The notes under the pieces: model-generated
What the model was told of the DNA's origin: nothing
Seen by the model: the letters and a program-made list of their open reading frames with translations, nothing else
Database searches by the model: none
Assembly: GCA_935421135.1 (NCBI GenBank)
Contig: OW285196.1
Span: forward strand, 4,817,001 to 4,881,000
DNA: 64,000 bases
Direction of reading: 5' to 3'
Source of the DNA: Bugulina stolonifera
Taxonomy: Eukaryota; Bryozoa; Gymnolaemata; Cheilostomatida; Bugulidae
Shown: piece after piece, positions 14,121 through 28,800 of the stretch
Layout: every line of letters starts with the position of its first letter
How positions within the stretch are numbered: the first letter of the stretch is position 1
Translations under genes and position numbers: made by a program

Positions 14121-16841
14121 ATATTTAATACTAATATGGCAGCCCACTGTGTGCTGGACTGCATTATACACAACAGATGAAATAGTAGAATCTATACATC
14201 GTGTGTTTCGTTTAAGAACAAGTAGATTAACATTGATGTAGCAACCTGACGTATCAAATGTAATATTAACTTAAACCCATTTTACTATTGAAGGCCAGAA
14301 TATGATTACAACTACTTTGTTCATATTAATATTCAAACTGTACTACTTTCAACATCAACAGCACATATTGCGTTGTGTAAGCAAATAATTATACATCTGC
14401 ATCTTTGCATCTGTTATACGATCATAGTTATACAATGTAAATGCAAGTACCTTTCTTCTTGTCTGACGCTGACACAAATGGCAAATGATTAAACTAGCAA
14501 TGCCTTCTTATAACATAATGCTTATATATTTTACTTTGCAAGCAATTGAATATTTATAACAACAAATGCAGGAAATTATAATTATTATCATATAAAATGC
14601 CAATATGGTTTTATCCTAATATAACCAACAAAATACAGAGGCAATAAATGGATTTCTGCTACATGCACAGGACTGAGCGAAGATATAGATGAGCATAATA
14701 AAATACATGACAGTAAAGTTGAGTTGTTATATCTGCATAAACTTATTTTACATGTATCTTGTACAGTTGCCCCTTAGAAACTAGGCCTACAACTGTAGCC
14801 TACAACCCTCTCCTGCAAATGAGCAGACTCTATTAGTATCTAGCCTTTGTATAGTAAAGTCATGAGTATATCCCAAGAGTTGTCTGTCCTTTGTTATACT
14901 ACTGACCATGATCATTAATAGTGACCAGTATGCCATTGCAACATAGTACTAAAGGTTGTTTAACTTGACAAACTGTCATACAATCATGTACTATTATATA
15001 TTCATAATAAATAAATGGAATAGCTGAATATGAATCATAAGCTCAAAGAAAATAGCGCAATTCTTGATATTTTCATGTAACATGTGTTTTCTATTAATAT
15101 GCTGTACATTGCTTGACGTCTGAACCTTTATTCAATATTTATGGGCCCAGTATATCATTGTGGAGACATAAAACTGTATGTATTGATCATTAGACAAAGT
15201 TGTCTTCTCTCAGTTTGTTTGCCAAATAGAGAGAAGATAACTTTTCATTGTACCCCATTAGGGCCATTCCATGGGGACTGAGCAAATTTGTGTGGTGACC
15301 TGACTCAGATTCTTTCAACAATTTGCAAGTAGAAAGAGCACTTGAATTAGTGGGAAACTAGCATTCTTTTTTCTATATGAACACTGTAGTAGTTCCGACA
15401 GCAGCCCGTTGAAAAGTTGCAAAATTGGGTGGGGACAACTCCAAATGGGAATTTTTGAAATTGCTGTGTCCACTGTATGATACATAGAGCTGTAAGTTTT
15501 GCTACATAGTAACTCTCACTTGCGTGCTTCCGTTTCATTACTCATTCAAGCCTGTAGATCACCATAGTGGGGTCAGAGGTCACCGAAAACATCAAATAGA
15601 GAGAAGATAACTTTTCATTATACCCATAATCCATTGAGTCCCTTATGCCAGCACTACAACATGTAGAATACATATGCATATGAGCCATGAACCATATGCA
15701 AGTTTAAGTCTAGTTGTAAAACGGATTTTTATCAGCATTTAAGAGTAAAACTGGAAAGCTGCTTGCACATATGTATCAGGTTGCAATTCGTCATGAACAA
15801 GACTTCTATATTATATAAATGAATATACATGTATTATACAATGTATATAATTTTATACAATATAATTACATTGTATATACTGCAGTTGTAAAACTAGTGG
15901 GTAAGCATCTCTAAAATACTGTTATGTACATAGCATTGTTGTGGCTAAAAGTTAAAGTGGTAGCTCAAAGTTAGCACTGTATGCCAGCCAAACCCCACCA
16001 ACTCATGATACAACATGTAAATCATTGGTTAAGTTAGAGTGTTTATTTGGAGCAACTCTGAACTTAGCAATGACGGATATATTATTTGATAGTAGCAACA
16101 GCGACAACCATCAATAAAAGTTAAAAGGTATACTGTACATAGTACATGTAATTATGGCAAAGGAATTGTTTTGTTCAGCAACTTATCCTGCTAATGCTAG
16201 AACTACAATACAAGGCATGTGGGCTCGAAGCCGATGATGGCTTTAGCTGGCCTCTCATTCATTGCTGCGTGTGGCTATTAGATGCAATGCACATCACTAG
16301 TCTATACAGTAACAACCTATTTGACTATCCATGATGAGCTTGTCACTTGCTATCTGATCTGCTGGTCATATAACATTGTGGAGCAAACTTCTCAAAGATA
16401 GCAGTAATTGATATTTGTGAAGTTGTCTGCTCTTGTTTAGCCTACTTGCCATTCACGACAAAATGTGGTTATTATCTCTGCCACCCATGCATTTTTACTG
16501 GGTTCTAGGGTTAAATACACGTTGTTTGCCAGCTATGAGGAGACCAATTTATGTCAGATCTGATTGGGCTGCAATACATAGCCCATTGTGATTGGCTTAG
16601 CGTCATGTCAGATCTGTTGAAATACAAATCATGTAGAAGTAGTTCTTTAAAACTTGTTCACCAATAGTTAAAGCGCTTCCCGGGTGTACTTTTCTACCTT
16701 CACCTTCAGCGTGGGACTAGTTCAAGCTGAGGCTTGTGAAATATAAAAAAGAATAGAGAAGAATTGCTTCTATTTATTTATAATATAATTTGTCCCAGTA
16801 ATCTTTAGTGACAGTTTTAAATAGATAGGCTACTTGTCAAT
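14121..16841. other. Intergenic region upstream of importin-5
   Basis: No coding exon is supported. A direct repeat of about 27 bases, beginning AGAGAGAAGATAACTTTTCA, occurs near 15226 and again near 15600. The first copy is also the right arm of a foldback whose left arm is GTTGTCTTCTCTC near 15200. The importin-5 promoter is expected near 16600-16840; no clear core element was identified. Confidence 0.5.
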
Positions 16842-19800
16842 ATGTCGGACCCACAACAGCAATTTAATGAGATCCTACAAAACTTGTTGAGTGGTGACAA
16901 TGAAGTCAGAAGTTCTGCTGAGGTAAGAATTGGAAGCACTACACTACTCTAGTCTAAGTCCACTCTTTAGTAAATTAACATCAACATGCGATGCTACTAG
17001 CTACTAGGAATAATCGATAATAATTATACTATGTATCTTGTATGTACTAGCTATTGTTGGTTTATCCTTTTTAGCTTTTAGATTTTATATTGAATTCTAG
17101 AGTCACAATGATCACAATGGGCAATAGAGTGAATCATATCTGTCATAGTCATAGTGATAGGCCTAGTCATATTTAGTAGTGGACAATCTGAATCTTATCT
17201 TGGCATAATATAAATATTATATATTAAGTAGGCTATTCATATTCATTTAGTGATCATTAAGATTAACAATGAATAGAAAGAAAAGAATGAATGAATAAAT
17301 AAATGAGCCTAGTAGCCTATTTATTGTTAGAAATTAAATAGCCATGATAATATAATAATTATAATCTTAAATTTATAGTTAAATGTTACACTGAACTTCA
17401 ATTCGTTTAGGCTCTAGGTCAAGTCATTTGCTTTTTTATATTTGGTAGCTGACTAATTGATTAAACAGTAGCCTAATAGGTCCTAGTAAAGTAGAAGTTC
17501 TGTTGTTGTTTGTGTAGAGCTAAGAATGTTTTGAATTTTATTATTAAAATTAATTCTGAAACTAATTGGGTCTACGTAATTAATACGCAATATAGGCCCA
17601 CATGTAATTTTAAATTAAGCGCCATGTCTATTTTATCGACTGCAGCTCTATCAGGGAATGGCATCTATTTTTAAATTAACAAACAACCTAAAGTGTTCTG
17701 AATAACAATGTGAATAGTAGACCCTATATCACTACAGTGACTCGTGAGTGAAGCTAAATCTGATAATTTCTAGGGTTAATCACAAGTTGATTTGAACATG
17801 GGTATTCCCTGACCTACATGTAATTCAAGATACCAGCTACATAGACTATTAATGGGCCTAGTGGTTATGGTAGTTCCATCCATATAGCCTATTTTAGATT
17901 GTGTAAAAGTAGATTGATTGCTATGCCGGTTTAATGTCACTGATAACATTCAAAGTAATTTCAACAAGCAGCCTGCGATTGAGGATAAAATTCAACTCTA
18001 AAGATGGTCAATGCGTCTTTAACAATAGCTATGACCCTGCAGTGACACCATTGGCTACTCTTTACGCAAACATAAACGCAATATTGTATTGCCATCACCG
18101 ACAGCTAGTTTTCTTCACATCATTTGTACAGTGCCGTATGCATGACAGGGCAGCCCTTACGATCTCTTTGTGGCCATGTTGTCGTAAATCTGATTGGACA
18201 TTGGCATACCTTAATTAACTACCCATCAGTGCCTATGAGAGCTCAGTGGGTACTAAGACATAAAGGTGGGCATCTGTAAAACTAACAATACAACAGCAGC
18301 TAACGCACGATTGTGGGAGTCGTCACCTCGTGTAACCTTCATTCTGATACTTCTATGTGTAGGACTACTTCTGCTTACTCGATATAGATGGTACGATAAT
18401 CAGGAGTGTGCATATAACTGAGATTGTAATCATGTCTCTTTTAGACTATCTATGACACAGTTGCACCCAATCAGAGACTGGAGCTCTTACTGGCTGCCGT
18501 ACAGGATGCTTCTAAATCTCTGGAGGTCAGTCAGTTATTTTTGTGTGCAGTAACGATATTAGCCTATATTATGTTGTACATAAACATCTCTAATGTATGT
18601 ATGTACTTGGCATGTAGGTTAGAGCTATATTAAACATACATATTGCATTTAAACCATACATATCGATGTAAGCTTACAATGAATATGGTGGGCGTGAACG
18701 TATATGTATATATAAATTACATGCTTTGCAGGTACACCCATATGCATAGACATCTAATTGAAATGGTTGCGCTTATATAAACATTTAATGCTTGCAGATG
18801 CGTAACCTGGCAGTGGTGTTGCTTAGAAGACTATTTACCGGAGATTTTGAGGAATTATGGGATAAGCTACCAGTAGAGCATCAGGAGGCCACCAAACAGC
18901 AGCTCCTCTCCACCATCAAGTCTGAACAGGAGTCTTCTGTACGCAAGAAGATATGCGATGCTGCCGCTGAACTGTGCAGAAACCTAATAGGTATTCAATA
19001 TGGTGTAAATCAGTTACCTAATGAGAGGGACATAGTTCAGAGACTATGGACATGGTCGGGTACTGCCTCTGGATACATGTGCTTTGGGGAACGTTGATTC
19101 TCTCATCAGTGTTATAAAATAGGCCTATTTGTTGATTGAGATGGCATGCTGCTGAAATGTTTAGCTGTAGTTTCATAGATTAGAATGCATACATAGAGGC
19201 AGTAAGTGCTGACAGTGACTACATGGGTAGATATTGTCTAATTAACTGCTAATGAGGCTATTAATCCTACTGTCTTAGCATTCAAGGGGTTAAGCTTGGG
19301 GATATACTGAGTATATGGTTGTAATGTTTACTAAATGATCATCTTGATATACAGGCTGTAGTTAATGCCATGACTCATATAGATCTCATACTGGTTCTTC
19401 AGCAATAGGCATACAGTGTCTCTACAATTTATATATTGTGGTTTTGTCTATGGCCTGTGTTGGCTATGTACATGTAGGTCATTATGTTATTTTATCAGTA
19501 TGACATTATAATGTATATAGTATGTTACATGTACGTAGATGCGCATGTACTGTACATGGTACACAACACTCGTATATTGTACTGTGTATACTCATGCATT
19601 ACACACTATAACATGCTTGCCCTGTAACTGACTTGTAGACGATGAGTGTAATAACAAATGGCCTGAGATACTACAGTTCCTGTTCGAGTGTGTACAGTCT
19701 ACTAACGTCTCGTTGAAGGACAGTGCACTCCATATATTCAGGTAAGTATTCATAATTATATACTTTCTGGTCTAGTGTCAAGAAGTTCGTGTTAGCCTAC

Positions 19801-22800
19801 GTTGTTCTGTTTTATTTTTAGGCCCCAATACAGTATTGTCATTCTGTAGGCGTGATTACTTGTCAATTTCAAGTTGCTCATAAGGAATGTTCCGCTGACC
19901 ATACCACAACTCACACCTTGTAAAATGTCATTGCAGCCATTTTGGCTACGCGTTTTTAATTGGTCCCCCGTTCGTTAAGTGCGGAGTGTATGTTTAGCTT
20001 TAAGGCTCCAACACTTTCCCTCCAATCTCTGATTGTTCTTCAGTAACAGTTCTTTTTTGGGCCTCCGTTCAATATTGTCTTTTATTGTGTACCAATGCAA
20101 TACTGTACCCTGTGTCTATGTAGCTCTGTAGCTATACAATACTGTATCTAGCTCTGTACCTATATAATACTGTATCTAGCTCTGTACCTATATAATACTG
20201 TATCTAGCTCTGTACCTATATAATACTGTATCTAGCTCTGTACCTATATAATACTGTATCTAGCTCTGTACCTATACAATACTGTATCTAGCTCTGTACC
20301 TATACAATACTGTATCTAGCTCTGTACCTGTATAATACTGTATCTAGCTCTGTAGCTATACAATGCTGTATCTAGCTCTGTACCTATATAATACTGTATC
20401 TAGCTCTGTACCTATATAATACTGTATCTAGCTCTGTACCTATATAATACTGTATCTAGCTCTGTACCTATATAATACTGTATCTAGCTCTGTACCTGGG
20501 ATATTTGGCAACCAACAAGCTGAACACATGGAGTTGATAAAGCAGATGTTAATGAGCTGTATGGCTGAGCAGTCCGAGGTAAGTTAGTAAGTCAGTAAGT
20601 ATACTGTATTCTGATACCAATTTCTCTAGTCACCACTGTCCACTCAAACGGGTGAATATGAGGTTACTGTAATTCCTCTAATACAAGCAGGATATCAGAT
20701 AATGGTGAGGTAAGCCTTAGAGGCTCAATTTCAACTGAAGTCAGGGAAGGGCTTGTGTCAGTTCAATAGCCATCGATATGACTGTATCCCTGTCTACTGT
20801 TTGCATTCAAGAGAAGAGATTATAGTAGCTTACAAGGTACCTACACTGTATCCGTGTTGTTTCTGAGTACTGGACTACTTTTATTTCTAGGTCTGTTTCT
20901 CTGCTGCAAAGGCTGCCTGTTCATTCCTGGTATCTAATGACACAGACCAGCAGTTACTTGTCTACTTCCGAGACCTGCTGCCAGGTATCGTGAATGCTGT
21001 CACTCTCTCCGTGCAGGCTCATTCAGATGACATGCTACTCAAGTGTCTGATAGACGTGGCAGAGAATATACCTAAGTACCTGCGACCCCAACTTCCTGCT
21101 CTACTCGAGCTCTGCATCAAGGTATTCCTAAACACTACAGTGACTACACTACTTCTTTTATTAGATCTCAAGGCCACGCGTAGTATTAGCAGTAGCAGCA
21201 GTTGGTGTGGCTCATCATGGTACCCAGTGTTCACATATTGTGGTGACTGTATAGACCTGCACTGTGTTGTGTTTCTAGATAATATCAGACACTGAGCAGG
21301 AGGATGCCTGGAGACAGTTAGCCTTAGAGATAGTAACCACTCTATCTGAAACAGCCTCGGCTATGCTAAGAAAGCAGTCCAAGTATATACCTACACTCAT
21401 ACTACTAATCCTACAGCTTATGTGTGACCTTGAGGATGAAGATGATTGGTCGACTCAGGATGAGGTAACTATATTATCTGACATCTTCATGACATCTTGG
21501 TCCAACCTCAGATTTTGCTTGGTAGAAGGAAATAATCCCTCGCTTATTGGCACACCCAGCTGTCTCACATGAAAATAAGATTTTGCTTTTGGCCGGTGTG
21601 TTCGTGCCCCTGTGACGGAAGTTGGCAGGGAATTTCTTGAGCAAGTTGGCCTGTGCTTTAAAGTATTATATGTCTCATCTTTTTATGAATTATGTTTAGC
21701 CTATGTGATTCTATATAGACACTAAAGGGTCCTAAATGTTGTATCATATCAAGGCTGTACTAAGGATTTGTCTTCCCCTTTGCAATAGTACCAAGAGTAT
21801 AATGGAACTAACAAGTATTTCTTTGTAGCCGGATGACGACGAAGCTGATACGAACCCTGTAGCTGCTGAGTCAGCATTGGACAGATTAGCCTGTGGATTA
21901 GGTATGTAGACTGTAAGCTAAAGGGTGGGCGAGTGCAGGGTCCTTTATAGGGCTTTGAGTGGGTGTAGTTTCTATTCTATAGCGATAAATACTATGTGTA
22001 TTAGCGGAATTAAGGCGCTTTAAGTCATGTACATGTTGTGTTACACAGGTGCCCAGACCATGCTGCCCCATATACTGAGTAACGTACCTCAACTGTTGGG
22101 ATCGGAGAACTGGAAATTCCGTCACGCTGCACTCATGGCCATCAGTGCGTGTGGGGAGGGATGTCACAAGCTCATGGCCACCATGTTGAATCAGATTATC
22201 GACAGCATTGTGCCATTCACCAGGTGAGTTCTGCTAACAATCTTATAGTAATCTGTGTATTCCTATACTATTGATTGTGATACTAGCCTCTTCCATTTTT
22301 AACTAGTCGGATTTTCTGCGATATTGGACTTGTGACCAGTTTTCGAAGTAGCATATATTCATGACATGCATATATGCGCAGTAGCTGGGTCAACTTGCCT
22401 ATTTCATGGGTCAAATTAGTTGAACTGTGAAAAGCGGATTACAAGCAATACAATGTCAATGTAGGTTTAAGTTGACCAATCATACTCTATTGCAGAGACT
22501 CTCATCCCAGAGTACGTTATGCTGCCTGTAACGCCCTGGGTCAAATGTCTACAGACTTTCAGCCAAACCTACAGAAGAAGTTCCACCAGCAGGTTGGTTC
22601 TCCTTATGATTCCATCCTAAGGGAGATGGTATCACTCGTCTACTACATGTAGTATCAATGTAGATGGTACCTTATGATTCCATACTAAGGGAGATGGTAG
22701 CACTCGTCTACTACATGTAGTATCAATGTAGATGGTAAATATCCTATTATGTCTCATGTAGTACCTGTGATTGTATGTATTCATCTGGGAATTGTGTGCC

Positions 22801-25800
22801 CTTGCAGGTGCTCCCTAGCCTGCTGTTTGTACTGGATGACAATGAAAATCCAAGGGTTCAAGCACATGCCGGAGCTGCTCTAGTAAACTTCTGTGAGGAC
22901 TGCCCTAAGCAGGTGCTCTCTCCATACCTTGACAGCATCATACAGAAACTGGCTGAGGTATGTCACGTGTAGACAGTGTGTTGTGTATATTATGTGCACG
23001 TGTAATTATTAGGGCTTGTAGTGTATAGCAATGATACAGATCTTTTGTGAATGCATTGTCTGTATGTTAGGTATAAGTACACTTGCATTAGAGTTGAGTA
23101 TATTTTGGGTTTTTCTTATTATTTGTGCATTTATACTTGTTTGCCTACTGCTACACGTAGAAGGGCTTGAATGTTCATTTCATTATAACATTATATAATC
23201 TAGAATTGGTGCATGTGCATATTATACTCATCTCTACCCTAACCCAGTGCTCTCAATATGGGTTGATGATCTGTGAATGTTGAACTGATACTAACCAGTG
23301 TAATACTTGTAATATGCAGTAAGACAAGTTAGACAAGTAAGACAAGTAGTAGTATTTGTAATCACAGGTTCTACAGAATAAGTTCAATGAACTGGTAAAT
23401 AAGGGTAACAAACTGGTACTGGAGCAGATAGTCACAACACTGGCTACAGTAGCAGATTCCGTGGAGGACAGATTCATAGAGTACTATGATCAGTGAGTTA
23501 TCTATAGAATATATACAGTCATTTATAAAATATATGCTGTTATCTATAGAATATTATTTATAAACTGTATGCTGCTATTTATAGAATATTTATGCAGTTA
23601 TTATTATAGAATATACACTACAATCATTATTTGATGTACACTTGTATTTAGTCATCTATAGAATATATAAATAAATTTTTAGAATATTATATCCAGTCAT
23701 TTGTAGAATAGGGGCCCATATTGATTTATTGAATATAGTAGCCCACAGTCGTTTTTATGTCCAATTTTGTGTACAATGCGCAGTCATATTACGAATGTAT
23801 AAGTATCAGGTATTTTTATGGGAAATGTGTTCGTCACAGCTCGGTTTGAGCGCTGGCTCCCTAGAGCTCAGGTTGCGAACATACACATATATCTACGATG
23901 TATTGTGAAATATAGTACTGCATACTTGAGAATTGAAAATGTCAATCAGACTCCAGTCACGGGACATGAGCTCTCTTGGATCAGGGTTTTCAGATTTAAT
24001 TTGCCTATTATTGTACACCAATGTTCATATATTTATCTACAATGTATAGGTTTATGCCTTGCCTCAAAGTGATAATAGAGAATGCAGTACAACCAGAGCT
24101 GAAGTTACTTAGAGGGAAAACCATCGAGTGTGTCAGTTTAATAGGCCTAGCCGTAGGTAAGTGCATACAATAACCTGCATACGTTGTCATCAAGTATCGC
24201 ACCTACATGTACTTACTGACACTGGAGTGCATGTAATCATATGAACTGCTATTAATTCATGTCATCTCCTTATTATACATATGGCCATATATTGTACCCT
24301 CCCAATAGACGTTCTACTGTAATCTACACATGATTGTAGGGAAGGAAAAGTTCATGCAGGACTGTGGGGATGTGATGAGGCTACTTCTTGCCTCCCAGAC
24401 CGGCCAGGAGCTGGCAGACGATGATCCACAGGTACTCTACATGCTATATACGCTCTACTACACACTCTGTACACACTGTATACTCTCTACTATACACTAT
24501 ACTCTCTACTACTGTGCAATATATCACCATTGTAGGTCTCCTACCTCATCTCTGCTTGGGCTAGAATGTGTAAGATACTGGGACCTGAATTTGAGCAATA
24601 CCTCCCTATGGTGATGCCACCTGTACTCAAGGCTGCCAATATTAAACCAGAGGTGAGTGAGTGCAAACCTTACAGTCATGTATTGCAGGTGCGTGTACCG
24701 TGGCAAGTGATTCAGATGGCTGTACTGTGGCATGCATTACAGGTGCCTGTACTGTGACAAGTGTTATAGGTCCTTGTACTGTGACATAGATTACATAAGT
24801 AGTTGGTTGTGCTAAGGCATGTGTTACACAGGTGGTTGTCCTGTGGCATATGTTACATGGGTTGATGTACTGTGACATATATTGCAGGCGCTTGTACAGT
24901 GACATGTATTGCAGGTGGCTGTACTGGACAGCGATGAGATGAAGACACTAGAAAATGATACAGACTGGCAGTTTGTCACTCTGGGAGATCAGCAGAACTT
25001 TGGTATCAGAACTGCTGGTCTGGAGGATAAGGCTACAGCCTGCCAGATGTTGGTCTGCTATGCCAGAGAGTTGAAAGAAGGTTTTTCACCTTACACCAAG
25101 GAGGTAGGTACTGTAGGATTTCTTCCAGTTTACTAAGGAGGTGGGTACTGTAAGATTCTCCCTGTTCACTAAGGTAGTGGGTACATAGCTGATGGGCAGC
25201 TGGAAACCCGCATGCTTTCAGTGTGAACGACACAACGTTCTCTAGAAATGATTCCCTTTCCAGGTGAAAGACATTCTTTAGAATTGTGAGATTGCTGCTG
25301 TTACTGTCATATTGGTATCAGTGTTATATGTAACACATGTATGCACCTTTATATTGTATATATATATCATATATATTGTGTACGTACATGTGTGTTCTTC
25401 GGGGCATATATATGTATACAGTGTTACTTATATATGTATATTGCAGGTAGTAGAGATAATGGTGCCTCTGCTCAAGTTCTACTTCCATGATGATTGCCGT
25501 CTAGCGGCAGCCGAGAGTCTGCCATATCTGCTAGACTGTGCTAAGATACAGGGAGCCGGTACGTAGTATATACATCAATGTGTAATACATTGTAGTACAT
25601 ATATCTACTTAGCCGCTCTATCAAATACATGCATGTGATAATAGTGTTGTATTATGAGACAGTATAGCCTGTGTTACATACACTACTTTGTCTCATTCTT
25701 AGACTATGTGCAGAGCATGTGGGATTTCATAGCACCCAGTCTACTTAAAGCAATAGAATCTGAACCAGAGAAGGATATACAGGCAGAGGTCATGAGTTCG

Positions 25801-28800
25801 CTCGCTCAGGTAAACTACAGTATTGTACTGTAATATAATTATATGCAAGGAGTGAGATGGTTAATATAATATACAGTGTATAGTGTAATACATGGTAGTA
25901 GTACAGTATAGTAATTTGTAATGCAGTGAATAGTATTTAGTGTAGTGTAGTGTGCAATAAATGTATTATATATTTTTGTTCTATATAGACATGGCTAGTA
26001 ATTGACATTAGACTAGAATATGAGGTCATTAAGGTAGGAAAAAACAAAAAAAGAACTTCAGGCCGAGTGGCAATGCGGGGATCGAACTCGGTATCACCTG
26101 CACCAACGAATTGGTGCAGGTGTTATCGGTTCGATTGTTTATACCACTAGACCATCAGTCCTCTGATTGTTAAGAGATTTTAGTTTGGTATAAGTATGGC
26201 TTCACAACAATCACGATACGAAACTGACCAATCAGCAGCCAGTCTACTTTCTATAATGGCATCTGAATAAATAACATAAATAATTCACGTAACATTTAAA
26301 TACATGTACAGTGGAACTTGCTTAATTCAGCCTCGGATAATTCGAAAAACTTGGTTGGTTCTAACTAATTAGCCTTGGTCCTTGCTGAGCACTATATAAT
26401 GACTTCAATTAAGTGAAGTCATCTTACAATTCAAAATCAGGCCTAATTCAAACCAATTATGGCAGTTTGAACTAAGCAAGTTTTACTGTATTTTGTTTAT
26501 TCATGGGATTGTCTTCTCAAGGAAGTATCAAAATGATGCTGAGGAAAAATAACTTCAAAGTGATGAGCATTTTGCAGTATCAATGTTTTATACAAGTGTT
26601 GACTCCCACACGATTTCTTCCTTGACTTTTACGTTTCAATAAACAATAATTCAACCTATTGTGTTGATCCAGACCACATCTAGGTCTCATCTAGGTCACT
26701 GTGTCATGTACATGCATGTATATAATATGATTGTAGTGTATAGAGAGGCAGGGTAAAGGTGCACTCAGTGAGTTGCATATGGGAGAGCTAATTACAATCA
26801 TAACAAATCTTCTAAACTCCCACTTCAAACGTCAGGAGGAGAGACAGGAGCAGAGGAAAGACGAAGACTACGATGATGTGGTGGAGGAGAACTTGTGTAA
26901 TGAGGTACTGTGCAAATATAACCCCAGTACAGTATAATATGACCTTGGTACAGTGTAATATGACCTTGGTACAGTGTAATATGACCTCGGTACAGTGTAA
27001 TATAACCTGAGTACAGTGTAATATGACTTTGACACAGTGTAATATGACCTTGACACAGTGTAATATGACCTTGACACAGTGTAATATGACCTTGACACAG
27101 TGTAGTAATATTATTGCAGGATGAAGAGGATGTATATTTGCTCTCAAAGATCTCCGATATTGTCCACTCACTGTTTGGTACAATGGGTGTGGACTTCCTG
27201 CCTCACTTTGACCAGCTACTCGGTCTGTTTGTTAGACTGTTGAAATCGGACAGTCCGTGGCCTGACAGACAGTGGGGGCTCTGTATATTTGATGATCTGC
27301 TGGAGTTTACTGGACCAGTGAGTATTCTACGTGTGCATGTATGTGTAGTATATGTACATATATGTGCGCTATACGTACACATTGATATGCGGGTTTGTGT
27401 GTTGTATTTATACAAGTAATTAGTAATAGGGACACATTTTTGCTGTCAAATGCTTATATTTCCACATCATCGTCAGATTATAAACAATGGAAATGTATAA
27501 AGCCAACTCTATTAGATATGTACAATGTACTGTACATAAATAATATATAAGATCAAAGAAAGGAAATACAGTACAAATCTTTGTATTTTATGCTCACTAT
27601 ACATATTATACACTAGTGTAGATAGAGCTGACATGTGCATGTGTTTGTCCTACCATCTAATGTTATACATGTATGTATTTACAGGCTGCCAGCAAGTATA
27701 ACGACTATTACACACAGGCATTGGTAGAGTCACTCTCAGATAAACAGCCTGAGGTGAGGCAGGCAGCTTCATACGGAGTTGGGGTGATGGCCATGTACGG
27801 ACAGAACGCATTCACTTCTATACTCAAAGGTGTGTACATGTTGTACACAGTGTGACCGATACTTGACCTTGCCACTATTACAGAGGCTATGACATCACTA
27901 TAGCTCATGATACACTGTAGCTTATGACTCTGTGTGTGGGTTGTTACAGATGCCCTCCCCTTCCTTGTCAACATAATACAGGACTCTGAGTCTAGAAGTG
28001 TAGAGAATGTGAATGCAGCGGAGAATGCTATATCTGCCGTTACCAAAATCTGTAAATACACTCAAGGTAAGTACATACATATAGTAAACAGTGTAAATAC
28101 ACTCAAGGTAAGTACATACATACAGTAAACAGTGTAAATACACTCAAGGTAAGTACATACATACAGTAAACAGTGTAAATACACTCAATGTAAGTACATA
28201 CATATAGTAAACAGTGTAGATACACTCAGGGCAAGTACATACATATAGTAAACAGTGTAAATACACTCAGGGTAAGTACATACATATAGTAAACAGTGTA
28301 AATACACTCAAGGTAAGTACATATACATAATATAGTAAACAGTGTAGATACACTCAAGGTAAGTACATACATATAGTAAACAGTGTAAATACACTCAAGG
28401 TAAGTACATACATATAGTAAACAGTGTAAATACACTCAAGGTAAGTACATACATATAGTAAACAGTGTAAATACACTCAAGGTAAGTACATACATATAGT
28501 AAACAGTGTAAATACACTTAAGGTAAGTACATACATATAGTAAACAGTGTAAATACACTCAGGGTAAGTACATATACATAATATAGTAAACAGTGTAGAT
28601 ACACTCAAGGTAAGTACATACATATAGTAAACAGTGTAAATACACTCAAGGTAAGTACATACAGTAAAAAGTGTAAATACACTCAAGGTAAGTACATACA
28701 TATAGTAAACAGTGTAAATACACTCAAGGTAAGTACATACATATAGTAAACAGTGTAAATACAATGTGTATTCATGTACATGCACCTTGTACACACTAAT

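Noticed and set aside
28051..28761. CRISPR-like array of 41-base repeats
   Set aside because: There are no unique spacers; it is a eukaryotic intronic tandem repeat.
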